Below are positions 6,788-15,304 of a DNA stretch of 64,000 nucleotides, one piece after another. Source of the stretch: an uncultured Holophagaceae bacterium (GTDB lineage: Bacteria; Acidobacteriota; Holophagae; Holophagales; Holophagaceae); NCBI GenBank assembly GCA_903884655.1, contig CAISFO010000079.1, positions 81,811-145,810 of the forward strand, given 5' to 3'. How positions within the stretch are numbered: the stretch's first letter is position 1; each line of letters begins with the position of its first letter. The notes beneath the pieces were generated by a model, which did no database searches, had not been told where the DNA came from, and saw only the letters and a program-made list of their open reading frames with translations. A program made the translations under genes and the position numbers.

Positions 6788-8245
6788 TCAGCCGACGACC
6801 CGGTTCCTGCCATCCGCCTTCGCCCGGTAGAGGGCCTTGTCGGCGCGGGACAGCATGCGGTCGGCGGAATCCTCGGGGCCTTCCCAGGTGGTGATGCCGA
6901 TGCTCAGCGAGACGCGGTCGTTGGGGGGCAGGCCGGGGATGGGATCGACGATGACCTGTTCCCGGAGGCGTTCCGCCAGGGCCCTGACCCCTTCCATGTC
7001 GGTCTGGGGGCAGTAGACCAGGAACTCCTCTCCACCGATGCGACCCAGCTGGTCCACCTTCCGCAGTCCGAACACCATGCGTTGCGCGAGGACGCTCAGC
7101 ACCTGGTCGCCCACCGGGTGGCCGAACCGGTCGTTCACGGCCTTGAAGTGGTCCAGGTCCACCAGCATGATGGACAATCCCTGTCCAAATCGTCCGCACT
7201 GGTCCAGTTCCATGCCGAGCATGTCGAGAATGTGCTTGCGGTTGTAGAGACCCGTCAGGGGATCGCGGATGGCCTGGTGGTACAGGCGCAGGCGGGAATC
7301 CTCCAGGCTGAGCAGGCGGCCCAGTTCTTCGGCCGCGATCTCGAAGAGGCGCTCGTGGTCCTCGGCGGCGCGGCGCTCGGTGACGAAGGCCAGATAGCCC
7401 ACCACCGGGTAGCCCGGGGTGGTGGCGGGAAAGACCCGCAGGATTGGATCCCGGAGGCCACGCCGGCGTTCGTTCCCTTCCGCGGCCGGATGCCAGCGGC
7501 AATCCAGTGGGACGCTGAAAAGGCTCTGCTCGGCGGCGGCCTGCTCCAGCCCCGTCAGGTCCTCCGCGGTGGCGGAGGAGCCATGCACGCCATGGCACCA
7601 GAGGCCCTCGTCACCGAGGTAAGCCACCAGCAGGGCACCCGGGAGGACCAGCTCCTGCAGGATCTCGATGAAGCCCTGGAGCAGCCGGTGGGTGTCGTGA
7701 TCCGCGGTGTACAGGCGGGCGACCGCATCCCGCAGGGCGGTCTCGATGAGGCGCTGTTCCAGCGCTTCGGCCAGCCGCTGCTGGATGGCCAGTACGCCGA
7801 AGTTCTCCTGGGCCAGCCTGGGCACGGCATGGGCCGTGTGGGGCCGGGTGGACTGGGCCGCCAGGGCCACGGCCACTTCCACCACATGGTCCAGGTCCCG
7901 GCCCTTCACCAGGAACCGGTCGGCGCCGCAGGTCCGCGCCCAGAAGCGGGCGAGTCCCATGCCCTGGGCCGTGAGCAGCAGGACCGGCAGATGCCGCGTG
8001 GCGCGGTCATCCTTCACCAGGCGGCAGAACTGGTAGCCGTCCAGGAGGGGCATGACGCAGTCGCACACCACCACATCGGGGAACTCGGTGGCCAGGACCA
8101 GCAGGGCCTCTGCCCCATTCTGGGCCTCGAGGGTCTGGTGGCCGTGCTTCTGGAAGAGATGCCGCAGCAGGCTCAGCTGAATGGGGTTGTCATCCACCAG
8201 GAGGACCTGGAGCGGCTGGGTACCCTTCGGCGTGGCAAGCGTCAT
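6788..8245 (-). CDS. Response regulator with GGDEF diguanylate cyclase domain
   Basis: About 485 aa. Residues 10-125 are a receiver domain (VLLVDDNPIQ; phosphoacceptor in PDVVVCDCVMPLLDG; Lys in FLVKGRD). A middle region of about 180 residues resembles a GAF-type sensor. The C-terminus is a GGDEF domain: RDPLTGLYNRKHI, DLDHFKAVNDRFGHPVGD, the active site RIGGEEF and ALYRAKADGRN. An RKVD motif five residues before GGEEF matches the inhibitory I-site. It should make cyclic di-GMP when phosphorylated. Start taken at ATG 8245 (GGAACCT just upstream); an ATG at 8254 is in frame. No partner kinase adjoins it. Confidence 0.9.
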   Translation of the reverse strand: MTLATPKGTQPLQVLLVDDNPIQLSLLRHLFQKHGHQTLEAQNGAEALLVLATEFPDVVVCDCVMPLLDGYQFCRLVKDDRATRHLPVLLLTAQGMGLARFWARTCGADRFLVKGRDLDHVVEVAVALAAQSTRPHTAHAVPRLAQENFGVLAIQQRLAEALEQRLIETALRDAVARLYTADHDTHRLLQGFIEILQELVLPGALLVAYLGDEGLWCHGVHGSSATAEDLTGLEQAAAEQSLFSVPLDCRWHPAAEGNERRRGLRDPILRVFPATTPGYPVVGYLAFVTERRAAEDHERLFEIAAEELGRLLSLEDSRLRLYHQAIRDPLTGLYNRKHILDMLGMELDQCGRFGQGLSIMLVDLDHFKAVNDRFGHPVGDQVLSVLAQRMVFGLRKVDQLGRIGGEEFLVYCPQTDMEGVRALAERLREQVIVDPIPGLPPNDRVSLSIGITTWEGPEDSADRMLSRADKALYRAKADGRNRVVG

Positions 8246-8406
8246 AGGTTCCATTCATCGGGTGGATGGCGACCGCGGCCTGGTGAACAAGTGCCTTCGG
8301 GCACCGTCCCCGTCCATGGGATGCTGGGAAGAGGAGAGCACTCCATCATGACTGATTGGAACGGAAAACGACAAGGGCCGAGACCGTGATCCGGGGCGAA
8401 GGCTAG

Positions 8407-9867
8407 ATGGACGCACCCCTCCTGCTGGCCCTGAGCCGCGCTTGGCTGCGCGACAGAGGGGAAGTGCCCGTGGATTCGGTCTGGGCTTCCAGCCGTGCCT
8501 TGGGCCTCCAATGGGCTGGGCGCAGGCTCGCGGAGGGCTGGGTGCTGCTCCTGCAGCCGAAGCCGGAACTCTGGCTCCTGGGCACCGAACATCCCGCCTG
8601 GAAGCGCCTGCTGGCGGAGGCACCCAAGGACAGTGCCAGGCTCTGGAGTCCCTGGCTGCAGGGCGCCCGGCTGAGGGCCGTGGAAGGGGATCCCCGGGAG
8701 CGCTGGCTCGGACTGGTCTTCCAGCGCCGGGCCATCACCGGCCGGATGGAGACGCTGCGGCTGGCCTTCCAGGCCATTCCCGGCCGTCCGGGCATCCGGG
8801 TGGACGGGCTGGACACCCAGCTTCCGCGGTTGGGCCTGGGCGTGCCTTTCCCCGCGAGCGCCCCCGTGCCCACGGAGGATCCGCCGCCACTGAGGCGGTG
8901 GCGGGAACGCTGGGGCGACCACCTGGAGGCCGCCCTGGCCGGAGAGGAACCGCAGGTGCTGGACGGGGAAGGGGACCTGCTGGCCCGGCACCGGGTCTGG
9001 TCGCAGGAACGGGCTGAGGCCCTGATTCTGGGTCCAGCCAAGGCGGCGGAGGAGCGGCGCCGCCAGGCCGAATCCGCGCGGCTGGACCGTCTGGCCCAGG
9101 CCCTGGCGCGGGATCGCGCAAAGCATGAGTCGCAACAGGTGGTGAAGGAGCAGGCCCGCCACTTGTCCGCCGAACTGTACCGGCTCAAAGGTGCCGTGGG
9201 AGAGGCCTTGCTGCTGGATGGATCGCGCATCCCTCTGCCCGAAGGCATGGCAGCTGAAGACGCGGTGCAGGCCTGGTTCCGGGCCGCGAAAAAGGCCGAG
9301 CGCGGGCTGGGGAGAATCTCGGAGCTGGAAGCGGAGCTGGAGCGGGAGCGCGACGCCTGGGTGACGCGGGCCGCGCTGGAAGCGGAAACCCTTGCACCCG
9401 GGCTGCCCCCCGCGAGACAACCGAAGCCTGGTAGTACGGCCAAGGGTGCCGCGAAGCAGACGGGGAGCAGGGGCATGCAGGAAGGCGGCGGCAAAAGGAA
9501 GGACGGCAAGGGCCAGGCCTTCCGCAGCGTCATGGTGGACGGCTTCGAGGTGCTCATCGGCAAGGGTGACGCGGAGAACGACCAGCTCACGTTCAAGGTG
9601 GCCGACAACCTGGACGTCTGGTTCCACGTGGCCAGCGTGCCCGGCAGCCACGTGGTGATCCGCAATCCCGACAAGCTGAGCGAACTGCCCCGGCACGTGG
9701 TCGAGCGGGCCGCGGAACTGGCCGCCTACCACAGCAAGGCCCGGGACGGCGGCAAGGTCGAAGTCCACATGGCCCGCATCGCCGACATCAGCAAGCCCAG
9801 AGGGTTTGCCCCGGGGAAGGTGATCCTAAAAAAGTGGGTTGGCCTCCGCGTCTACCCGAAGCCCTGA
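8407..9867 (+). CDS. NFACT-domain protein (RqcH/fibronectin-binding-like)
   Basis: 486 aa. The C-terminal ~110 residues are a clear NFACT-R (RNA-binding) domain: GFEVLIGKGDAENDQLTFK, DNLDVWFHVASVPGSHVVI, AAYHSKARDGGKVEVHMARI and a final KVILKKWVGLRVYPKP. The D-x-WFH-x motif is conserved. A central region rich in Glu, Arg and Ala (about residues 200-330) predicts the coiled coils of this family. The N-terminal NFACT-N part is diverged, with only LVFQRRAITGRME-type similarity. In bacteria with RqcH such proteins tag stalled nascent chains with alanine; whether this diverged copy does so is unknown. Divergent from the GGDEF gene. Confidence 0.82.
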   Translation: MDAPLLLALSRAWLRDRGEVPVDSVWASSRALGLQWAGRRLAEGWVLLLQPKPELWLLGTEHPAWKRLLAEAPKDSARLWSPWLQGARLRAVEGDPRERWLGLVFQRRAITGRMETLRLAFQAIPGRPGIRVDGLDTQLPRLGLGVPFPASAPVPTEDPPPLRRWRERWGDHLEAALAGEEPQVLDGEGDLLARHRVWSQERAEALILGPAKAAEERRRQAESARLDRLAQALARDRAKHESQQVVKEQARHLSAELYRLKGAVGEALLLDGSRIPLPEGMAAEDAVQAWFRAAKKAERGLGRISELEAELERERDAWVTRAALEAETLAPGLPPARQPKPGSTAKGAAKQTGSRGMQEGGGKRKDGKGQAFRSVMVDGFEVLIGKGDAENDQLTFKVADNLDVWFHVASVPGSHVVIRNPDKLSELPRHVVERAAELAAYHSKARDGGKVEVHMARIADISKPRGFAPGKVILKKWVGLRVYPKP

Positions 9868-9870
9868 CCT

Positions 9871-10413
9871 CTACTCCACCTTCATGGCGAAGGGTTTGAA
9901 CCCGGCCTTCTTCAGTTTCTCGGCAGCCTTGTCCATGGCGGCGCGATCGGCGGACTTCGTCAGGCGGACTTTGAATTGGCCCTTGTCCTTCGTCGTAGTG
10001 GTGGCGAACCCGGCGGCCTTGGCCTTCTCGGTGGACCTTTTGGCCTCGGCCGCATCAGAAGTGGCCAGCAGCTGGAGGGTCCAGGCCTCCGGCTCGGGGA
10101 CCTTCTCCGGGGGCTTTCCTTCCTCCTTGGGACTGGCCTTGGCCGCTTCCCTGGGCACCACGGCCTCGACCTTGGGAGTGGGCACCAGCTTGTCCGGCCC
10201 ATCGCCTTCGAAGATCTTGAGCTGATCCACCAGTGGCTCCGGCAGTTCTCTCAGGTCCTCTTCCACGCCCTTCTGCAGGGGGCGCCGCAGGGCCGCGCTC
10301 TGTTTGCCGACCTGGACGCCGAGGACGAAGGCGAGGGTCACCAGGCCCACACCCACTCCGCCCACCCAGAGAATGGACTGGCTGCCGATGCTGATCTGGT
10401 CGCGGTTGGCCAT
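9871..10413 (-). CDS. SPOR domain membrane protein
   Basis: 180 aa. One membrane helix near residues 14-34 (ILWVGGVGVGLVTLAFVLGV), a Lys/Pro/Glu-rich linker, then a C-terminal SPOR-type domain (WTLQLLATSDAAEAKRSTEK, FKVRLTKSADRAAMDKAAEK, GFKPFAMKVE). SPOR domains bind denuded glycan strands of septal peptidoglycan, so a cell-division or envelope location is likely. Its ATG overlaps the stop of the upstream ketosynthase-like gene (TAATG), so it is the last gene of that minus-strand unit, although a link to lipid or polyketide chemistry is not obvious. Confidence 0.82.
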   Translation of the reverse strand: MANRDQISIGSQSILWVGGVGVGLVTLAFVLGVQVGKQSAALRRPLQKGVEEDLRELPEPLVDQLKIFEGDGPDKLVPTPKVEAVVPREAAKASPKEEGKPPEKVPEPEAWTLQLLATSDAAEAKRSTEKAKAAGFATTTTKDKGQFKVRLTKSADRAAMDKAAEKLKKAGFKPFAMKVE

Positions 10414-11495
10414 TACCCATCCAGCCTAACGTCTTCCAGCAGCGCCGCGCACTGGGCCCCGCTGCTCGCGGGGGCGGTGACGAGCACCCGTCCGGCTGGT
10501 TCCAGCAGGGCCGCGGCCAGCAGCTGGCCCCCGGAACCGCCGAATTCTCCCCACAGGGCCTTGGGATGGAGGGCGAGGGGCCAGCGGGGATGGGCCTCGG
10601 CCACGCCGGCTTCAGGGCTATCCAGTCGAGAGAGCCCATTGCCGCCGCCGATCCGCCGGTCCAAGGTTTCCGGCCCCAGAGCGGACGCCGCCGACGCCAA
10701 CGCTTCCCTTCGCTGGTCCTGGCTGGTGCCCGGGGTGGAGCGGGAGGCCAGAGCACTCAGGGTCGCCCTGGGCCTGGCGCCCCGAGCTTCCGCATGTGCC
10801 CTGGATTCCAGCAGGAAGGCCTGGGCTCCTTCCCCGGGGAGGAAGCCACGCCCGGAACCGATTTCCGGATTCCCATGCCGGGCCAGCATCCGGGAACCCC
10901 GGCAGAGGTCCAGCAGGAGCGGGAAGAGACCGTCGGCGCCGATGACCAGGGCGGCCTCCACCAGCCCCGCCCGCAACCAGCGGCTGGCCTGCTCCAGGGC
11001 CACGAAGGCCGCGTTCTCCCGGTCCACGAAGGTGACGCTGGGGCCCTTCAGGCCGAAGGCCAGGGCCAGGTGACCGCTGGCGGCGTTGGCGACGGAGTTG
11101 GGGAAGACCATTGGGGAGGCCCCTTCCGGCCCGCGCTGGAGGTAGGGCCGCATGAAGGCCTCGCTGGCTTCGCTGCCGCCGGTGAGGGTGCCCACGGCCA
11201 CGGCGATGCGCTCCCCCATGGCCTTCGGTTCGAGCCCCGCGTCCAGGAAGGCCTGGTGGGCGGCCACCCAGGCGAAGCGGGAGGGGCGGTCCAGGCGTCG
11301 CAGCTGCATGGGCGGAATGATGCCGGCGGGGTTGAAGGCGCTGCAGGCTGCGCCGCGGCCCGCGCCCAGGGCTTCCGGAAGCTCCGTGAAGCAGGGGACA
11401 CCTGCTGCGAGGCTGGCCCGGGCGGCTTCGATGCCGTCCCCGCAAGGCAGCACCAGGCCCAGGCCCGTGATCACGAGGTCAGTGGAATGGCTCAT
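10413..11495 (-). CDS. Catalytically dead beta-ketoacyl synthase (chain-length-factor-like)
   Basis: 360 aa with the thiolase fold of KAS II (LVITGLGLVLPCGDG start; NSVANAASGHLALAFGLKGPSVTF middle). The nucleophile position, Cys in active enzymes, reads VDREN with Glu160 aligned to it. The second His of the triad, in a GHxxG motif, reads WGEFGGSGG, and the first His (HGT motif) is missing. All three catalytic residues are therefore lost, as in chain-length factors that pair with an active ketosynthase. It lies downstream of an active KAS in the same direction. A perfect 14-bp palindrome (11494-11507) overlaps the start; an ATG at 11507 is in frame and neither has a good ribosome site. Confidence 0.82.
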   Translation of the reverse strand: MSHSTDLVITGLGLVLPCGDGIEAARASLAAGVPCFTELPEALGAGRGAACSAFNPAGIIPPMQLRRLDRPSRFAWVAAHQAFLDAGLEPKAMGERIAVAVGTLTGGSEASEAFMRPYLQRGPEGASPMVFPNSVANAASGHLALAFGLKGPSVTFVDRENAAFVALEQASRWLRAGLVEAALVIGADGLFPLLLDLCRGSRMLARHGNPEIGSGRGFLPGEGAQAFLLESRAHAEARGARPRATLSALASRSTPGTSQDQRREALASAASALGPETLDRRIGGGNGLSRLDSPEAGVAEAHPRWPLALHPKALWGEFGGSGGQLLAAALLEPAGRVLVTAPASSGAQCAALLEDVRLDG

Positions 11496-11507
11496 GCGAA
11501 TTCGCAT
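11494..11507. promoter_or_regulatory. Perfect 14-bp palindrome at the KS-like gene start
   Basis: ATGCGAATTCGCAT is a perfect palindrome that includes both candidate start codons of the inactive ketosynthase gene. No Shine-Dalgarno is seen before it. It may be an operator or a start-occluding hairpin; inference only. Confidence 0.35.
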
Positions 11508-11531
11508 CGGGTGGTTGTGATCGTGAAAAGC

Positions 11532-11756
11532 GCTGGTCGCGGAAGACACGGGAGAAAGCCGGAAGGCACAGAAATAAGCAGGGGCGTACGCTCAAAAAGC
11601 ATGGGCCGGATCCCAGGGGCGCCCGGTCCGCGATTTTGGGACGCGGCTAGGGCGCCCCGTGAATCACTTCCGGCTGCGCCGGAAGTCGCCTTCGGCGGGC
11701 CCGTGCGGCGAGGGTCACGGCCCCTTCCGCGAAATTCCGCGTTTTCCGCGACCAGC
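11532..11756. repeat. Intergenic element B bounded by 13-bp inverted repeats
   Basis: GCTGGTCGCGGAA (11532-11544) and TTCCGCGACCAGC (11744-11756) are perfect inverted copies enclosing 199 bp of non-coding sequence. The arm core is shared with element A (6651-6776). Inside lies a perfect 9-bp hairpin, ACTTCCGGC-TGC-GCCGGAAGT. The element occupies nearly all of the 283-bp gap between the two ketosynthase genes, where all other neighbours in the cluster overlap or nearly touch. No transposase is encoded. Confidence 0.65.
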
Positions 11757-11778
11757 CATTTGTTGAAGGTCGGGTGAC

Positions 11779-12957
11779 TCACGCCCCCTCCCATCGCCGG
11801 AGCGCCAATGACACGTTGTTGCCGCCGAAAGCGAAGGCATTGACCAATGCCACCCGTAGTTGCCTCTCCTTCGCCTCCTTCGGTGTGCAGTCCAGATCGC
11901 ACACGGGATCGGGGTCCTCCAGGCGCAAGGTGGGGCTCACCACTTGGTCCCGCAGCGCGAGGATGGCGGCGGCAGCCCCGAAGGCCCCGGCCGAGCCGAG
12001 CGTGTGGCCGAACTGGCTCTTGGTGCTGGTCACGGACACGGCGGTCGCCGCGACCCCCAGCGCTCGGTGGATGGCCAGGCATTCGGCCCCATCGTTGGCG
12101 GGAGTGGCGGTGCCATGGGCGGAGATGAGATCGACATCACCGGCGTCCAGGTGCCCCGTGCGGAGGGCCATGGCCATGGCCCGGGCGGCGCCTTCACCCT
12201 CGGGGTGCGGGGCCGTGGGATGGTGGGCGTCCATGCTGGCGCCATAGCCCAGTACCTCGGCGTAGATCACGGCACCTCTGGCCAGGGCGCGCTCCAGGGG
12301 TTCCAGGATCAGCTGCACGGCCCCCTCGCCCAGGTTCAAGCCGGCGCGGTCGCGGCTGAAGGGACGGCATTTCCCGGGATCCACGGCCTTGAGACAAGAG
12401 AAGCCGGCGTAGGTGGTGCGGCAGAGGCTTTCGGCACCCCCGGCCACGGCGAGGTCGAGCTCACCTGACGCCAGCCGCTCCCAGGCCTGCCCGATGGCCA
12501 GCAGGCTGGAGGAGCAGGCGTTCATGATGGTGCCCCTGGGGCCGGTGGCGCCCAGGCGGCGGGCCAGGGCGTCGGTGACCGTGCTGGGGCTCTGGTACGC
12601 GGACTCGACGGCCTTGCCACGCCGCCCGCCGAGGCGCTCCTCCAGGTAGGCCTCGGCCACGGGGAGACCACTGGTACCCGCCCCCTGGAACACCCCGATG
12701 CGGCTGGGATCCTCAGGCGGCTGAATGCCCTCCAGGGCCTCCTGCAGGGCCCGCAGGGCCATGCGCTCGCAGAGGGTCTGGTGCCGTCCGGCCTCCATGG
12801 CCACCTGGCCCACGATCTGGGCGGGCTCCAGGGGCAGGTGGAGGCGGGTCAGGGGTCCCAGGCCATCCTTGCCGGCCAGCATGGCGGACCAGGTGCCTTC
12901 CCGGTCCAGACCCAGGGAGGACACGACGCCCAGGCCCGTGACAACGACGCGGCTCAT
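11779..12957 (-). CDS. Beta-ketoacyl-ACP synthase II-type (active site intact)
   Basis: 392 aa. The full Cys-His-His triad is visible: Cys148 in NACSSSL, His281 in AHGTATPAND and His318 in FGHTLGSAGA. The start MSRVVVTGLGVVSSLGLDRE and the end NAFAFGGNNVSLALRR are typical of FabF/KAS II. It would elongate an ACP-bound acyl chain with a malonyl unit. It overlaps the dehydratase gene upstream by ATGA. Because it lies with a second, dead KAS, a dehydratase and an ACP but without FabD, FabG or FabI, it is more likely part of a specialised type II lipid or polyene pathway than the housekeeping FabF. Confidence 0.9.
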   Translation of the reverse strand: MSRVVVTGLGVVSSLGLDREGTWSAMLAGKDGLGPLTRLHLPLEPAQIVGQVAMEAGRHQTLCERMALRALQEALEGIQPPEDPSRIGVFQGAGTSGLPVAEAYLEERLGGRRGKAVESAYQSPSTVTDALARRLGATGPRGTIMNACSSSLLAIGQAWERLASGELDLAVAGGAESLCRTTYAGFSCLKAVDPGKCRPFSRDRAGLNLGEGAVQLILEPLERALARGAVIYAEVLGYGASMDAHHPTAPHPEGEGAARAMAMALRTGHLDAGDVDLISAHGTATPANDGAECLAIHRALGVAATAVSVTSTKSQFGHTLGSAGAFGAAAAILALRDQVVSPTLRLEDPDPVCDLDCTPKEAKERQLRVALVNAFAFGGNNVSLALRRWEGA

Positions 12958-13361
12958 AGGCGCTTCACCAGCAGGGTCGCGGTGCAGAGCTCGCGGCCCT
13001 CGCAGGTCACGACGCCCTTCACCTTCATCAGCCCGGCGAAGGCGCCCACGGCCGCGACCTCCAGCCTCAGGCGGTCTCCGGGCAGGGCCGGGGCCTTGAA
13101 CCGGGCGTCCTGCACGCCGGCCAGGAAGATGGCCGCGTCATGGAGGGAATCGGCTTCCAGGAAGCCCCCGGCCTGGGCCAGCATCTCCAGCAGCAGCACC
13201 CCGGGCACCAGGGGGCGGCCTTCGAAGTGGCCCTGGAGGTAGGGCTCACCGATGGTGACCAGTTTCTCCGCGACGACGCGGAGGCCCGGTTCCCGCTCCA
13301 GCACCCGGTCCACCAGCAGGAAGGGGTAGCGGTGCGGCAGGTGGGCCGTGATGTCTGTCAT
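12954..13361 (-). CDS. FabZ-like 3-hydroxyacyl-ACP dehydratase
   Basis: 135 aa hot-dog fold protein. LPHRYPFLLVDRVLE opens the domain; the catalytic His45 is in LQGHFEGRPLVPG and the catalytic Glu59 in LLLEMLAQAGG, both as in FabZ. It would remove water from 3-hydroxyacyl-ACP to give a trans-2-enoyl product. It lies 9 bp after the ACP gene and overlaps the ketosynthase start. Polyene-type clusters use dehydratases of this kind to leave conjugated double bonds. Confidence 0.9.
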   Translation of the reverse strand: MTDITAHLPHRYPFLLVDRVLEREPGLRVVAEKLVTIGEPYLQGHFEGRPLVPGVLLLEMLAQAGGFLEADSLHDAAIFLAGVQDARFKAPALPGDRLRLEVAAVGAFAGLMKVKGVVTCEGRELCTATLLVKRL

Positions 13362-13370
13362 CGGTCGCCT

Positions 13371-13628
13371 TCAGCTCTTGGCGTGCTCGGCGATGAAATC
13401 GGTGAGGGACTGCACGGATTTGAAGGCCTTCAGGCCCGCGGCCTCGTCCTCGATCTTCACGCCGAACACCTGCTCGATGCCCAGCACCAGCTCCAGGGCG
13501 TCGATGGAATCCAGGCCCAGGCCATCCCCGAAGAGGGGGGCCAGGTCATCAATCTGGTCGGGGGCCATGCCCTCGAGCTTCAGCCTTTCGATGATCATCT
13601 GTTTGACGCGCAGCTTGAGGTCGCTCAT
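13371..13628 (-). CDS. Acyl carrier protein
   Basis: 85 aa. The phosphopantetheine attachment site is Ser41 in GLGLDSIDALEL, followed by the helical VLGIEQVFGVKIEDEAAG and a final SVQSLTDFIAEHAK. It differs from a housekeeping ACP in lacking the usual DSLD motif (DSID instead) and it lies at the head of the ketosynthase unit, so it is probably the dedicated carrier for this pathway. Divergent from nuoA across a 171-bp gap. Confidence 0.92.
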   Translation of the reverse strand: MSDLKLRVKQMIIERLKLEGMAPDQIDDLAPLFGDGLGLDSIDALELVLGIEQVFGVKIEDEAAGLKAFKSVQSLTDFIAEHAKS

Positions 13629-13799
13629 GGGTTTCCCGGCAAGAGGGTGGAGGACAGCCTAGATCCTAGCCGACGCAGGCGCTGGCTGGAGATTCTACCC
13701 CGGAGGTGGCCGGCGAGCTTCTTGTGATCTTGGCATGGCCCGCCTGGTTTCAAACGGCGCTAAGCTGGACCCTCGCGGAATCCTCCGCCCGAGAGCGCC

Positions 13800-14180
13800 A
13801 TGGCCCATCCCGCATCGCCCTTCTTGTCGGTCCTCATCCTGCTGCTGGTCGCCGCCGTGACGGCCATCGCCATTCTGGTGCTGTCGGGATGGGTGCTGCC
13901 CATGCTGAAGCCCAACAACCCGCAGGCGGCCAAGATGCGGCCCTATGAGTGCGGCGTGGCCCCCCTGCAGGAGGGGGCCCGGCACAAGTACTCCGTGAAG
14001 TTCTACCTGACCGCCATGCTCTTCATCCTGTTCGACGTGGAAGCGGCCTTCCTGCTGCCCTGGGCCGTGAATTTCAAGCAGGCCCTCGGGACCTTCGCCG
14101 TCATGCTGAGCTTCATGGCCACCCTGCTGGTGGGCTATATCTACGCCTGGGGCAAGGGCGCCTTCGACTGGGAGCGTTGA
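13800..14180 (+). CDS. nuoA: NADH-quinone oxidoreductase subunit A
   Basis: 126 aa, three membrane helices. The conserved loop MRPYECGVAPLQEGARHKYS and the acidic helix ILFDVEAAFLLPWA identify NuoA of complex I. It is a small membrane subunit near the quinone site. First gene of a four-gene nuoABCD unit, spaced by one base from nuoB. Confidence 0.97.
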   Translation: MAHPASPFLSVLILLLVAAVTAIAILVLSGWVLPMLKPNNPQAAKMRPYECGVAPLQEGARHKYSVKFYLTAMLFILFDVEAAFLLPWAVNFKQALGTFAVMLSFMATLLVGYIYAWGKGAFDWER

Positions 14181-14181
14181 G

Positions 14182-14790
14182 ATGTCGGAACTGAACATCA
14201 ATGACGCCGTGATGACCACGCGCCTCGACGCGGTGGTCAACTGGGGCCGCAAGAACAGCCTGTGGCCCATGCCCTTCGGCGTGGCCTGCTGCGCCATCGA
14301 GTTCATGAGCATGATGGCCTCCAAGTACGACCTCAGCCGCTTCGGCGCCGAGGCCATGCGTTTCAGCCCGAGGCAGAGCGACATGATGCTGATCCTGGGC
14401 ACCATCACCAACAAGATGGCCCCGGTGCTGCGCACCATCTACGCCCAGATGGCCGAGCCCAAGTGGGTGATCTCCGTGGGCGTCTGCGCCAGCTCCGGGG
14501 GCATGTACCGCACCTACGCGACGCTGCAGGGCGTGGACCGGGTGATTCCCGTGGACGTCTACGTGCCCGGCTGCCCGCCACGGCCCGAGAGCATGATCTA
14601 CGGCGTCATGAAGCTGCAGGAGAAGATCGAGAAGGAATCCCTCTCCATGCGCAAGGACCACATCGCGCGGTTCTACGAAAGCCTGGCCCGCCAGGAAGCC
14701 ATCGAGGCCGAGAGGGGCCTCACCAGCCAGCAGGCCGTCCGCGAGATGCTGATGGACGCTGGCGAGCGCGGCGTAGGCACGATTTTCTAG
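14182..14790 (+). CDS. nuoB: NADH-quinone oxidoreductase subunit B
   Basis: 202 aa. It holds the N2 4Fe-4S cluster of complex I: Cys36 and Cys37 in GVACCAIEF, Cys102 in VGVCASSGG and Cys131 in VPGCPPRPE. All four ligands are present. The C-terminal tail of about 50 residues after RPESMIYGVMKLQEK is helical and longer than the E. coli protein needs. Located between nuoA and nuoC in the connecting arm module. Confidence 0.97.
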   Translation: MSELNINDAVMTTRLDAVVNWGRKNSLWPMPFGVACCAIEFMSMMASKYDLSRFGAEAMRFSPRQSDMMLILGTITNKMAPVLRTIYAQMAEPKWVISVGVCASSGGMYRTYATLQGVDRVIPVDVYVPGCPPRPESMIYGVMKLQEKIEKESLSMRKDHIARFYESLARQEAIEAERGLTSQQAVREMLMDAGERGVGTIF

Positions 14791-14803
14791 GCGGGGCTGA
14801 GAC

Positions 14804-15304
14804 ATGATCATCGAGCACATCGACGCACAGCTGCCCGGCACGGTCACCGACCGGCACGACTTCCGGGGCGACCAGACCATCGTCATCGCCCGGGGGGACC
14901 TCCTCGCCGTGGTGGACCTGCTCCACCGGGAAGGCTTCCAGCTGCTGGTGGATATCACCGCGGTGGATTGGCCCCAGCGCGAGGTCCGCTTCGACGTGGT
15001 CTACCACTGGCTCAACCTGGCCAGCCAGGAGCGGCTGCGGGTGAAGGTGCCGGTGGCCGAGGGGCAGTCCGTCCCCAGCCTCGCGATCCTGTTCAAGACC
15101 GCCAACTGGTTCGAGCGGGAGATCATCGACCTCTTCGGCATCACCTTCGAGGGGCATCCCGATCCCAGGCGCCTGCTCACCTGGCCCGATTTCCCGGGCC
15201 ATCCCCTGCGCAAGGACTTTCCCCTGGATGGCGGGGACGTGTTCTGCATGGAAGGCTGCACCGCGCCCTACAACAACGGCGAACGGAACCAGGAGGAGCG
15301 ATGA
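14804..15304 (+). CDS. nuoC: NADH-quinone oxidoreductase subunit C
   Basis: 166 aa, a stand-alone NuoC (30 kDa subunit), not fused to NuoD. Signature: VVYHWLNLASQERLRVKV, then WFEREIIDLFGITFEGHPDPRRLL and a WPDFPGHPLRKDFPL motif. It supports the quinone-binding module. Its stop overlaps the nuoD ATG (ATGA). Confidence 0.96.
   Translation: MIIEHIDAQLPGTVTDRHDFRGDQTIVIARGDLLAVVDLLHREGFQLLVDITAVDWPQREVRFDVVYHWLNLASQERLRVKVPVAEGQSVPSLAILFKTANWFEREIIDLFGITFEGHPDPRRLLTWPDFPGHPLRKDFPLDGGDVFCMEGCTAPYNNGERNQEER

Noticed and set aside
6470..8389. Plus-strand open frame opposite the GGDEF gene
   Set aside because: No recognisable domain; composition typical of an antisense shadow.
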